A stretch of 64,000 nt of DNA from Acanthosepion esculentum (taxonomy: Eukaryota > Mollusca > Cephalopoda > Sepiida > Sepiidae): NCBI GenBank assembly GCA_964036315.1, contig OZ038517.1, positions 14,422,513 to 14,486,512 of the forward strand, written 5' to 3'. Made by a program: the position numbers and the translations under genes. The stretch's first letter is position 1; every line of letters begins with the position of its first letter. Below the pieces are notes generated by a model. The model had not been told where the DNA came from. It saw only the letters and a list, made by a program, of their open reading frames with translations, and did not search any database. Below, piece after piece: positions 45,070 through 55,569 of this stretch.

Positions 45070-46955
45070 GAAAATGAAAAAGAGGCTTAGGGTATGGAAG
45101 TGAAAGAGAGGCAAAAAAGAAAGTAAGGTAAAAATGAAAAAGAGGCTTAGGGTATGGAACTGAAAGAGAGGCAAGAAAGAAAGTAAGGTAAAAATGAAAA
45201 AGAGGCTTAGGGTATGGAACTGAAAGAGAGGCAAGAAAGAAAGTAAGGTAAAAATGAAAAAGAGGCTTAGGGTATGGAACTGAAAGAGAGGCAAGAAAGA
45301 AAGTAAGGTAAAAATGAAAAAGAGGCTTAGGGTATGGAACTGAAAGAGAGGCAAGAAAGAAAGTAAGGTAAAAATGAAAAAGAGGCTTAGGGTATGGAAC
45401 TGAAAGAGAGGCAAGAAAGAAAGTAAGGTAAAAATGAAAAAGAGGCTTAGGGTATGGAACTGAAAGAGAGGCAAGAAAGAAAGTAAGGTAAAAATGGAAA
45501 AGAGGCTTAGGGTATGGAACTGAAAGAGAGGCAAGAAAGAAAGTAAGGTAAAAATGAAAAAGAGGCTTAGGGTATGGAACTGAAAGAGAGGCAAGAAAGA
45601 AAGTAAGGTAAAAATGAAAAAGAGGCTTAGGGTATGGAACTGAAAGAGAGGCAAGAAAGAAAGTAAGGTAAAAATGAAAAAGAGGCTTAGGGTATGGAAC
45701 TGAAAGAGAGGCAAGAAAGAAAGTAAGGTAAAAATGAAAAAGAGGCTTAGGGTATGGAACTGAAAGAGAGGCAAGAAAGAAAGTAAGGTAAAAATGGAAA
45801 AGAGGCTTAGGGTATGGAACTGAAAGAGAGGCAAGAAAGAAAGTAAGGTAAAAATGAAAAAGAGGCTTAGGGTATGGAACTGAAAGAGAGGCAAGAAAGA
45901 AAGTAAGGTAAAAATGAAAAAGAGGCTTAGGGTATGGAACTGAAAGAGAGGCAAGAAAGAAAGTAAGGTAAAAATGGAAAAGAGGCTTAGGGTATGGAAC
46001 TGAAAGAGAGGCAAGAAAGAAAGTATGGTAAAAATGAAAAAGAGGCTTAGGGTATGGAACTGAAAGAGAGGCAAGAAAGAAAGTAAGGTAAAAATGAAAA
46101 AGAGGCTTAGGGTATGGAACTGAAAGAGAGGCAAGAAAGAAAGTAAGGTAAAAATGAAAAAGAGGCTTAGGGTATGGAACTGAAAGAGAGGCAAGAAAGA
46201 AAGTAAGGTAAAAATGGAAAAGAGGCTTAGGGTATGGAACTGAAAGAGAGGCAAGAAAGAAAGTAAGGTAAAAATGAAAAAGAGGCTTAGGGTATGGAAC
46301 TGAAAGAGAGGCAAGAAAGAAAGTAAGGTAAAAATGAAAAAGAGGCTTAGGGTATGGAACTGAAAGAGAGGCAAGAAAGAAAGTAAGGTAAAAATGGAAA
46401 AGAGGCTTAGGGTATGGAACTGAAAGAGAGGCAAGAAAGAAAGTAAGGTAAAAATGAAAAAGAGGCTTAGGGTATGGAACTGAAAGAGAGGCAAGAAAGA
46501 AAGTAAGGTAAAAATGAAAAAGAGGCTTAGGGTATGGAACTGAAAGAGAGGCAAGAAAGAAAGTAAGGTAAAAATGAAAAAGAGGCTTAGGGTATGGAAC
46601 TGAAAGAGAGGCAAGAAAGAAAGTAAGGTAAAAATGGAAAAGAGGCTTAGGGTATGGAACTGAAAGAGAGGCAAGAAAGAAAGTAAGGTAAAAATGAAAA
46701 AGAGGCTTAGGGTATGGAACTGAAAGAGAGGCAAGAAAGAAAGTAAGGTAAAAATGAAAAAGAGGCTTAGGGTATGGAACTGAAAGAGAGGCAAGAAAGA
46801 AAGTAAGGTAAAAATGGAAAAGAGGCTTAGGGTATGGAACTGAAAGAGAGGCAAGAAAGAAAGTAAGGTAAAAATGGAAAAGAGGCTTAGGGTATGGAAC
46901 TGAAAGAGAGGCAAGAAAGAAAGTAAGGTAAAAATGAAAAAGAGGCTTAGGGTAA
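45070..46955 (+). repeat. 60-bp satellite, about 31 copies
   Basis: Exact 60-bp period: AAGTAAGGTAAAAATGAAAA, AGAGGCTTAGGGTATGGAAC, TGAAAGAGAGGCAAGAAAGA. Most copies are identical apart from an ATGAAAA/ATGGAAA variant. First and last copies are diverged. Minus-strand frames of 706 and 679 codons span it because the unit is stop-free in two frames. They begin and end in unrelated flanks and have no homology signature. Confidence 0.96.
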
Positions 46956-46959
46956 AGTG

Positions 46960-47340
46960 CCAAAAGGGAAGGTGGAGGGTAGGTAAGAAAGATAGACAAA
47001 AAAATGAAGGGAAAATAAAATGAAAGAAAAGAAGTAGGATATGGTGACAAAGAAAAGGTGATGGGTAAGTAAGAAAGCTAGACAAAAATAAACAAAAAGG
47101 AAAAACGTTAAGAGATGACAGACAGGCCGACCTGCTGTTTTGAGGTTTAATATTCCTTTACTCCTTTGATTTTTGAAAGTGGGTGAAGCTATATTTATTT
47201 TTTTGAGCATGATGCATAACTTACATACAAATATAGGTAGAAACTAATGTATTACTTCAGAGATAATTGCATATTTCACTAATGTTTATTTCATCTTAAA
47301 GACAACTATAACTGTGTAGCGATTTGACATAATATATATA
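46960..47340. other. nothing recognised
   Basis: Purine-rich at first, then AT-rich; no gene seen. Confidence 0.45.
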
Positions 47341-47352
47341 TATATCCAAATA

Positions 47353-47378
47353 CGGGGTGGGGGGTGGGGGGTAAAGGC
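47353..47378 (+). other. G-rich run, possible G-quadruplex
   Basis: GGGG, GGGGGG and GGGGGG separated by single T, followed by AAAGG. Three long G-runs could fold, the long ones supplying the fourth tract. Confidence 0.5.
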
Positions 47379-47697
47379 ACGTTTCGATTATATAAACGGC
47401 ATCTCGGATAGAAAAGGAGATATGGGCTCGATTTCTCTCGGCGGCACAGTCTTTCTTTAATAAGACTTCTCACTCTAGGCCGGTTGTTATTAATAAAATT
47501 TACCAAAAAAACTGGGATGTAGTAAATAAATAAGCCCACCCCATCTCCCCTCCCGCTTGTAACCATCCATCACAATAAAATAAAAAGTTTTTCAGCACTA
47601 AAGCTAAATTAGTCAAATAAAGGTTCGAATTCAAATACGTGTACCAACTAATATCAACGTTCATAATAATAATATATATATATATATATATATATAG

Positions 47698-47741
47698 TCA
47701 AACCTAAAGAGCTAGACAAACCTACCAAGGTAGGTTTGACT
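47698..47741. repeat. small hairpin next to (TA)n
   Basis: GTCAAACCT and AGGTTTGAC are perfect inverted 9-mers, with CAAACCTACC/GGTAGGTTTG pairing inside. (TA)n precedes it. Confidence 0.7.
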
Positions 47742-47981
47742 AGGTCTGCTCTACTCCTATATCAAGCACCTTTTTAGTTAGTTGTTTACTCGTGTCGTGG
47801 TTTTTTCTTTTGGCTTTGAACCTGTAAGCTCTACGATTATTTTCAACAGACGTTCATGTTCTTGGCCCTTTCTTTTTTTCCTTCGATATTGATTTGATCA
47901 TTGGCAAATCAAGAAACCAAAGGTTTTTCAAGACGAATATAGTTACCTATATATATATATATATATATAAAAATATTAATT

Positions 47982-48182
47982 TAATTTAATTAGAAAACAG
48001 ACAACCTTAAGGGCCCATTGATTATATTTTAATTCTCCAGGTATTTGTTTTTTACCTGGTTCACCAGATCACATTTCCAAGGGTGAAAAAGTGATCTGAT
48101 GAACCAAGTAAAAAACCAAATAGCTGGAGAAATAAAATATAATCAATGGACCCTTAAGGTTATCTGTTTTCTAATTAAATTA
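47982..48182. mobile_element. foldback element, about 90-bp arms
   Basis: 47982-48072 and 48091-48182 are reverse complements with about 10 differences (AATTTAATTAGAAAACAG, ACCTTAAGGG, CCATTGATTATATTTTA). The loop is only about 18 bp. The right arm holds an intact hammerhead-like core. In the left arm the same core is mutated (CTGGTGA and GAAT). Confidence 0.88.
48092..48145 (+). ncRNA. hammerhead-like motif in foldback arm
   Basis: TGAT, CTGATGA, stem II CCA(A)G/CTGG, GAAA, stem III ATA/TAT with loop AAA, A, then ATCA. Stem I TGAT/ATCA pairs perfectly over 4 bp. All core positions fit the consensus with a UA cleavage site. Confidence 0.5.
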
Positions 48183-48184
48183 AT

Positions 48185-48264
48185 AGTTGCTCTGGTTTGA
48201 CATTGAGCTCTCTGGATTACATCCTCCTTGGGATGATGCATACGGATTACCAAACTTTTCATTA

Positions 48265-48265
<1 letters not shown>
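48185..48265 (+). repeat. dispersed repeat F, copy 1 (copy 2 at 53470-53553)
   Basis: GCTCTGGTTTGACATTGAGC, TCTCTGGATTACATCCTCCT and ACGGATTACC, followed by (TA)n in both copies. In both, a hammerhead-like core lies about 60-100 bp upstream, so the element includes it. Confidence 0.8.
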
Positions 48266-48267
<2 letters not shown>

Positions 48268-48307
<40 letters not shown>

Positions 48308-48420
48308 TTTTAAATGTATGCTATATTTATGGGTCAAAGTGCTCAATATCAGGGATAGAGTGTATATAAATAAAAAAGTGGACATTGAAGTCGATACCAA
48401 GTAGCGACAGTCAATGCCCA

Positions 48421-48457
<37 letters not shown>
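48268..48457 (+). repeat. (TA)n, family D copy 3, (TA)n
   Basis: CTATATTTATGGGTCAAAGT, GCTCAATATCAGGGATAGAG and AAGTAGCGACAGTC match the copies at 21702 and 35917. GTGGACATTGA and CAATGCCCAC form a weak hairpin. Confidence 0.82.
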
Positions 48458-48469
<12 letters not shown>

Positions 48470-48476
48470 ATTAAAA

Positions 48477-48507
<31 letters not shown>

Positions 48508-48587
48508 GTAAAAATTTATATATATATATATATATATATATAGAGTAAAAATTTATTTATATATATATATATATATATAGAGTAAAA

Positions 48588-48627
<40 letters not shown>

Positions 48628-48669
48628 TAAAAATTTATATATATATATATATATATATATAGAGTAAAA

Positions 48670-48729
<60 letters not shown>

Positions 48730-48734
48730 TAAAA

Positions 48735-48784
<50 letters not shown>

Positions 48785-48787
48785 AAA

Positions 48788-48837
<50 letters not shown>

Positions 48838-48838
48838 A
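48458..48838 (+). repeat. compound array of TA runs and GTAAAAATTTAT
   Basis: About eight units of GTAAAAATTTAT each followed by a (TA)n run of varying length, mostly ending TATAGA. A minisatellite whose spacers are themselves microsatellites. Confidence 0.93.
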
Positions 48839-49385
48839 AATTTTTACTTGTAAATTTTGTTTATATTAATTTCATTTCTTCCCTGTTTACAGTCAGGAAT
48901 GATGTTTGTGTTTGTGGATGGGATACATTGAAAGTCTTTTTTTCCCTCCTCTTCATTCCTCAGATATAAAATGGATGGATGTGTGGGGGATATTTTGACA
49001 TACAGATGCCAGTCGACTATACATCAATAATTTATACTCTGTGTTGCTGAAAGAATTTAACAAACAAAAACAAACCATTTCACTTTGCGTATAAACATAA
49101 GTTCTATTTTAATTTTCTAAGACATTCTTTGTCAGCTCGTTTGTAAAATAACTTTTGATTTTGGACAGAAGCCAAAATCTCTGATAGAATTTTCAGCAAA
49201 CATTTGACCAAAAGTTCTTCACTCTGGCAGTGGCACCAATCTTAAAAACAACCGGGGATTATAAGTTTAGCTATTTCTCAGTTAAATATGGAGTTTAGGC
49301 CTGTGGGACATTGTCACGACAATAGTACTCTGAGGTTTTTTTTTCAAACAGCCTCCTTTAAATATTCCAGCTCATTTGTAAAATA
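48839..49385. other. nothing recognised
   Basis: AT-rich; no gene seen. Confidence 0.45.
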
Positions 49386-49387
49386 AC

Positions 49388-49610
49388 TTTTCTATTCTCG
49401 TTCAGTCATAAACTGATCCCTCAGAATTACTTGTGGAAACTACTTTTAAAGACTCACATTGGCAAACCTTTTGATACTAGTAAAGACATAACAAAATATG
49501 CCAACATTTTCTACGGCATCAATGAACTCGGATTAATACGTATCTACTGGTCATAAAATGAGGGATCGATTTTCTATTCTCGTTCAGTCATAGACTGATC
49601 CCTCAGCAAT
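49388..49610 (+). repeat. about 181-bp repeat, distant kin of the 169-bp array
   Basis: TTTTCTATTCTCGTTCAGTC followed by ACTGATCCCTCAG occurs at 49388 and 49569. The design (TTTTCTATT...TGATCCC...) resembles the array at 51.4-52.2 kb. Confidence 0.65.
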
Positions 49611-50260
49611 ATAATCAGGGAAAATACGTTTAAAGAATGAGTTGTGAAAATGTATAAAAAAAAAAACTTAAAATATCAACTTCCTCTCTGCTGTCATGGC
49701 GGAACTTGTAAAAATATAGAATAATTTATTAAGAACATAAGGCCTTCATTTTAAAAAGTAACAGGCTCAACACGCTTTAAAAATAAAATCTATCGAAAAT
49801 GCAACAGAAGGAAAAAACGCAATCAAATAAAAAAAAAAAAAAATCAAAAGTCAAAAGAACTGATTGAACAAAAAACCTTTTACATTTTCTTGGAAATTTG
49901 CATAACCCACATAGCATTTTGTGCAACAGCTTTGATTTTAGTAATGGCAAGCCAGGGTGGTTGATGATAGGAAGAGATGCAAATTTGAGAATATGAGAAA
50001 ATTTAAATCAAAATGAATATCAATTTACATAGGCTAAAGAAATACTTTTGTCTGCTGAATAAATAAAAAAACAAAAACATGAAAATGTCTCAATCAATAA
50101 AATGACAAAAAAAAAAAAAAAACTACTGACTTTGCTGTTCTATGCGATACAAAAATCAACTCCAATGAAACAAAAGAAAAAACACTTTGTCTTGAAGAAC
50201 CCTATAATCACTTGACTGTATTCCTTGTGTGTGCTAATGCCATTCTTTCTTACTTGCACC
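49611..50260. other. nothing recognised
   Basis: A-rich with several A-runs; no gene seen. Confidence 0.45.
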
Positions 50261-50264
50261 ATTT

Positions 50265-50420
50265 ACATTATTCAGACTGTTATCCTCATCTTCATTGCCA
50301 TATTCACAACATTTTGGCCATTGTACGCTCCGGCCTTCATCAGGTGAGTGGGATTTCAAACCGAACTCTTTATTCTGTTCACCGGGGTAGATTATTCTAG
50401 TTCCACGTGCTATACCCCTT
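50265..50420 (-). mobile_element. SINE family C, tail part
   Basis: On the minus strand GGCACGTGGAAC (with GAATAATC) leads to the hammerhead-like tail and TTGTGAATATGGCAATGAAG. The tRNA head is absent, so this copy is 5'-truncated. Confidence 0.7.
50304..50347 (-). ncRNA. hammerhead-like motif in SINE C tail
   Basis: TCAC, CTGATGA, stem II GGCC/GGCC, AAAA in place of GAAA, TGTT, then GTGA. Stem I TCAC/GTGA pairs perfectly. The G-to-A change in the core would inactivate it. Compared with 54249-54292 the first stem I pair is C-G instead of T-A, a paired substitution. Confidence 0.42.
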
Positions 50421-50504
50421 CCAGATGTCTCGGTTATTTTCCCTTTAACTCAACCTCAACAGGATATTTAATGCCAACAAGTCTTTTATTGCTGGTAATA
50501 ATTT

Positions 50505-50680
50505 TTTTGAAAATTTGGGGGTTAACTATTTGCCCATAGCTGGGACCCTAACAGGTGCTACCACCCCAGGTCAGGGTGGACCTGGGAACACCAGCAATTA
50601 AGAGATAGTTTCATGCTCTTCAAAACCTCCTGATCAGAGGCCTCGCTGCTGGATGTAGTCTATCGTCTTACCCAGGATGG
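50505..50680 (+). repeat. dispersed repeat E, copy 1
   Basis: TTGCCCATAGCTGGGACCC, ACAGGTGCTACCRCC and GGGTCAGGG.GGACC, as in 54640-54830 and 55210-55400. Confidence 0.85.
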
Positions 50681-51379
50681 GCATGGAGGATGTGCGACAT
50701 CACGTGTTGTTCTATTGTTCTCGTTACGTTTTGGTAGTGGATGACAAGACTTTCGGAGCACCATATACAATAAAAATAAATAAAACACACAGAGCTTGTT
50801 GGCTGAATTTAACGAAACTTTTTAAATATACATATGTGATGTGTGTGAAAGTTGCCAGCACGACACCGGTTTTTTCAACTGCCCATTTAGTCTTTTGTTT
50901 AAAAAAAAAATAGAGGAAGAGTGCTGAAAACTTTTGTACACACACGTTATCGGCAAAGCATGAAATTAGGCAGAAAGTTCTTTTTTTTTTAAAAATTAAA
51001 TCATTGTTCCCTGCTGAAATTGGAATGGGGGAATCTAAAAATTATAGTTGTTTGTTTTTTCATTAGTAAGTTAGCATGCGCGTTACGCCCGGCCATTACC
51101 TCAGATAAATAATAGACCATTCCACTGCCAATGTGAGGAAAGATGGAAAAAAAAAATGATATATCAAAGACATTGTCCAGTTTTAGGGAGAAAAAAAAAG
51201 CACACATAATAAGAAGAATGAAAGAAAGGGAAAACAGAGGAGGTGATTAGTCTCTCATGCATTTAACGTCTGCTTCTAGAAAATGGAAAACTTTATCCAT
51301 TTCTAATCTTTTCATTTGTACCCTCTTACTTCTTTAAATAAATGTACTTTCTTCTGTATTCATACTGTTGTCATATTTT
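50681..51379. other. nothing recognised
   Basis: No gene. Short frames have no family signature. Confidence 0.45.
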
Positions 51380-51384
51380 GTTGA

Positions 51385-52225
51385 AGTTGTTAAGCTGAAA
51401 AATTTATTGCACCACAAGTTTATATTTATAGTTGGGATAAGTTTTCTATTGTTATTAAGTAATAAATTGATCCCCCATTTGAATTACTACATTATGTCCT
51501 GTTTTATTATCCAAGTCAATGTTTTCAAAATAAAATTGGTTTTAACCGGCCAAAGACATATTTACATTAAATATTAATAAATTTATAATGGCCATTATGT
51601 CGGGGATGAGTTTTCTATTGTTAATAAGTAATAAATTGATCCCCCATTTGAATTACTACATTATGTCCTGTTTTATTATCCAAGTCAATGTTTTCAAAAT
51701 AAAATTGGTTTTAACCGGCCAAAGACATATTTACATTAAATATTAATAAATTTATAATGGCCATTATGTCGGGGATGAGTTTTCTATTGTTATTAAGTAA
51801 TAAATTGATCCCCCATTTGAATTACTACATTATGTCCTGTTTTATTATCCAAGTCAATGTTTTCAAAATAAAATTGGTTTTAACCGGCCAAAGACATATT
51901 TACATTAAATATTAATAAATTTATAATGGCCATTATGTCGGGGATGAGTTTTCTATTGTTAATAAGTAATAAATTGATCCCCCATTTGAATTACTACATT
52001 ATGTCAGATTTTAAGCAAGTTAATGTTTTCACAATAAAATTGTGATATATATTTTATATAAAATATTCTATTTTATTATGCAAGTCAATGTTTTAAAAAT
52101 AAAATTGGTTTTAACCAGTCGAAGATTGTAATATCTGCTTTTTATTAGAAATATTTACAATAAATTATTTGATGAAGTGTGATTTTAATATACAACTCAA
52201 GAATTGTATATTGTAAATATATATA
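51385..52225 (+). repeat. 169-bp tandem array, about 4 copies, plus tail
   Basis: The landmark CGGGGATGAGTTTTCTATTG recurs at 51601, 51770 and 51939 (period 169), with near-identical units (AGTAATAAATTGATCCCCCA, TGGTTTTAACCGGCCAAAGA). A tail GTAATATCTGCTTTTTATTA...GTATATTGTAAA follows. The whole arrangement recurs at 55570-56430. Confidence 0.93.
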
Positions 52226-53378
52226 TATATATATATATAAAGGACTTACAGGTCTGTTATTAATGTTTTACCCCATTTTCTCCCTTAATATTCTCCAATT
52301 GGAATTGTGAGTTTAAAATTCGTTACAATATGGAGGAAAATTTTTTAAATTGATAATTTAATTTTGAATTTAAATGTATTACCCTTTAATAATCATTATT
52401 GATAATAAAATATTTAGATTTTTGATAATTGAATACTAAAGTCATCACCTAATATTATTTAAACAAATTTTTTTAGGGAATTCTAAGTACACACCTATAT
52501 ATATATATATATGTGTGTGTGTAAGTATGCGTAAACATTTAAAAAGATATATGTAGGTATTAATACATGAAATTACCCATGTATATCGGTACATGTGTAC
52601 CTGTATGAGTGTCTGCAGATGTAAAGGAACGTATGTATATGAAATTTACATGGATGTGTTTACAATATATGATAGAGCAAGATCTCTAATATTACCTTCA
52701 AATATCACTCCATATTAACTTAAAACTAAATTTTAAGTAAGAGAAATTACCAATCTAAAAATAGTCGCTAATTGAACTCATGAATAAAATTCAAACTGAT
52801 AGAGATATCACCTTAATAATCAATTACAACTAGAAGTAAACTTATATTTGAAAATAAAATTTTAGTGTTTTAATGGAAATTCTATGAATATTTTTCTAAT
52901 CGATAATTTCATATTAAATCCCAAAAATTTTTGTAATAAAGTTTTTAAAAAAAACTTAAATCGCTAACAAACATATAATTAAATTCCTTATAGACTGTTT
53001 AAACATTCAAATTTATATCAATCATTATAATATTTATGAACTCTCAAAGCAAAACAACAGCGTCTATTTCGGGCCTTTCATTCCAAAGAAAGTTAATGAC
53101 ACTTTCTCTCATAACTTCTCTCTCTCTTTTTCTCTTTATGCCTTTTACTCCTCTCCCTCTTCCATATCAGTATATAACTTCCGTTAAGTTAACCGATTTA
53201 ATGTGTCAATGTCTGGATTTCCTCTAAAAATTTAAATTTGAAAGAATAGAAATTTTACATCTAACTCAATCATGTCTGTCTCTCTCCCCCCCTCACTTCC
53301 TTAATTTACATATGCTTAGTACTGCCCATCAAAAATGTGTAAATTTCTTTTCATTTTTTGTTTCAACCTTTGGAAGTA
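52226..53378. other. 1.1 kb AT-rich, nothing recognised
   Basis: No gene or known repeat. The segment is bracketed by (TA)n tracts, and the outer text CTCAAGAATTGTATATTGTA (52199) is inverted at 53613, so it may be the interior of a larger foldback. Confidence 0.45.
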
Positions 53379-53434
53379 AAGTCTGATGATCCGCGGTCCT
53401 TTAAAAGGGCTGTGGTGAAATAATTTATTACATG
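53379..53434 (+). ncRNA. hammerhead-like motif with 9-bp stem II
   Basis: CTGATGA, then stem II CCGCGGTCC/GGGCTGTGG (nine pairs including three G-T), GAAA, stem III ATA/TAT with loop ATT, T. Stem I pairs only weakly (TG/AC region). It occupies the same place in repeat F as the motif at 48092-48145, but with a quite different stem II. Confidence 0.45.
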
Positions 53435-53469
53435 GAACCTTAAAGTGGTTTGTTTTTATTTTTGTTTAA

Positions 53470-53550
53470 ATTATTGGCTCTGATTTACATTGAGCTCTCT
53501 GGATTTTATCCTCCTTGGGTCTACCCATACGGATTACCTAGTTTTTCGTA

Positions 53551-53613
<63 letters not shown>

Positions 53614-53720
53614 CAATATACAATTCTTGAGATGCAGAAAGAAAGTCCTGTGGTAGTTTTGACAGGTTCACTTCAAGAGTATAATTTCAATACTTATGGT
53701 AAAATAACCATTAAGTTTTA
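53470..53720 (+). repeat. repeat F copy 2, (TA)n and downstream block
   Basis: Repeat F text, then about 28 TA units, then TTTACAATATACAATTCTTG and GAAAGTCCTGTGGTAGTTTT. The last block matches 56446-56530, where it directly follows the 169-bp array. Confidence 0.78.
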
Positions 53721-54206
53721 AATTTAATACAAGAGTTTATAGTTGGGAAACTTGCAAGGAACTATTAACTTAATTATTAAATTAAGAATTATTAATTATC
53801 AAAAGACTTAAATAACAAAGGCATGAAATTTTCGCAGGTACTTCATGAAATACAGTCATCAAAAATGACAAAGTTTCCACAGCAGACATAGAATTTGAAA
53901 GGATGAAGAACTTGTTTCAAATGGAGTTCATTCACACAAAATTTGTCAATATTAAAAAAAAAAATTGTCACATTGAAAGTCGTTCAGTTCCTTAGTTTTG
54001 TTTTGTGGTATATCGACACCTCTATGGGTTATTTAATGCTAAAATCTAAATATTTTGAAATATTATCTGTAGTCTTCAACTACAGATAAAATGTACTGTT
54101 AGTCATTTTGCTATAAAAATTGGTAATTCTACTATAAAATGTATTTATACAATAGTCATTTTACTATAAATAGGAATTATTGGTAATTTTTTTTTTATTT
54201 ACATGA
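53721..54206. other. nothing recognised
   Basis: AT-rich; no gene seen. Confidence 0.45.
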
Positions 54207-54590
54207 TTTACATTGTTCAGACCGTTGTCCTCATCATTATTGCTATGTTCATGATGTTTCAGTTGTTGTATGCTCCGGTCTTCTTCAGATGATTGTAATT
54301 TCAAAATGAACCCTTTATTTCATCTACCAGAGTAGATTGTTCTAGTTCCATGTGCCGTGTCTCTTCTGGATGCCTTAGTTATCTCATTTAACTCAACACT
54401 CCAAGTTTTTGCTTACCACTGCCGTAGCCAGGTATTGAACTCACAACTCTTTGGGTCAAGTTACTGGATCCAACCAACGCTTTTATCCACTGGGCCATGT
54501 GACCTTGAGAACAACAAAGATGAGGACAACAGTCTGAACAATGTAAATAATGCATTACCTCATTCCAGAAATATAGACAGGTAATTTTTA
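54207..54590 (-). mobile_element. SINE family C copy joined to an inverted tail unit
   Basis: On the minus strand: GGATAAAAGCGTTGGTTGG (A-box region), TTGAGTTCAATACCTGG (B-box region), GGCACATGGAACTAGAACA and the hammerhead-like tail. Right of the head, at 54517-54585, a tail-type unit (GAGGACAACAGTCTGAACAA, GAAATATAGACAG) runs in the plus direction, the same head-to-tail-unit junction as at 30.26 kb. Confidence 0.75.
54249..54292 (-). ncRNA. hammerhead-like motif in SINE C tail
   Basis: TCAT, CTGAAGA, a decayed stem II, GAAA, CATC, then ATGA. Stem I TCAT/ATGA is perfect. Stem II no longer pairs well. Confidence 0.4.
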
Positions 54591-54639
54591 TATATATAAA
54601 AATGTATTTTTATATTTTCATAGTGTTTTGCTTTTGTTT

Positions 54640-54830
54640 CGGGGGTTCACTATTTGCCCATAGCTGGGACCCCAACAGGTGCTACCGCCTCGGGTCAGGG
54701 AGGACCTTGAAACAACAGACATTAACAAGTGGTCCCACGCTCCTCAAAACCTCCAATCTCCCAATCAGATGCCTTTCTGCCGGACATAGTTTATCGTTAT
54801 ACCCAGGACCATTAGGCCAGGTTCAAGTAC
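54640..54830 (+). repeat. dispersed repeat E, copy 2
   Basis: Same blocks as at 50505, continuing with CTCCCAATCAGATGCCT and TAGTTTATCG. It is preceded by a TTTTATATTTTCATAGTG leader also seen at 55190. Confidence 0.85.
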
Positions 54831-55209
54831 CGGTAATCTGGGTAAACATTAGGCAACCAGATATCTCGACTTTGAATATAAGGCTTCGCATTGACATTTA
54901 TATAACTATGGCTGCCGTACATGTGGTTCCCCTACGACTAAAATGGTTTACGGGGCACGCGATCATGAATGTAACGAACCCGACTGGAATTTGAACGCGA
55001 CTCTCCGTTTTCTCTGGAATATTTTGAACAAATAACGAGGAAGAAGGGTTTGGTAAATTTAACACACCCAGGGCACATAAAATCCCCTAAAATCAGGGGA
55101 AAAGAGAAAATTTACTATAAATAGGTATTGCTGTTAATATTTTTATATAAAAATAATGTATTGCTGCCATCTTCCCCATGAAAATGTATTTTTATACTTT
55201 AATAGTTTT

Positions 55210-55400
55210 TTGCTTTTGTTTGAGGGTTCACTAATTGCCCATAGCTGGGACCCCAACAGGTGCTACCACCTCGGGTCAGGGAGGACCTGGGAACAACATT
55301 AAGATGTGGTCTAACTATCCTTGAAATCTTGAATCTTCCAATCAGAGACCTTGCTGCTGTATATAGTTTATCGCCATGCTCAGAACCAGAAAATTGTTCG
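55210..55400 (+). repeat. dispersed repeat E, copy 3
   Basis: TTGCCCATAGCTGGGACCCC, TACCACCTCGGGTCAGGGAG, TTCCAATCAGAGACC and TAGTTTATCG. The minus-strand frame here is a shadow. Confidence 0.85.
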
Positions 55401-55535
55401 GGCACTTTAATATCGTGTAATGGTTAGCAAGCTTGTCTTGATAGATCAATTACAATTCTGTAATGAGTTCAAACCTTACTAGGTGCTCCATACTTTCAGC
55501 CTTGTGCCACATCTAAGCTACACTTAGTAAAACTA
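55395..55535 (+). mobile_element. SINE family B copy
   Basis: GGGCACTTTAATATCGTGTA, A-box-like TGGTTAGCAAGC, B-box-like GAGTTCAAACC, then GGTGCTCCATACTTTCAGCC and TTGTGCCACATCTAAGC. This is the best-preserved family B copy in the window. Confidence 0.82.
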
Positions 55536-55569
55536 TATTGAAAGTCGTTCAACTGCATTTGAAAGGGGG

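Noticed and set aside
44965..47085. 700-residue hydrophobic repeat proteins on the minus strand
   Set aside because: Pure 60-bp satellite read in two frames; no unique coding flank, signal or splice context.
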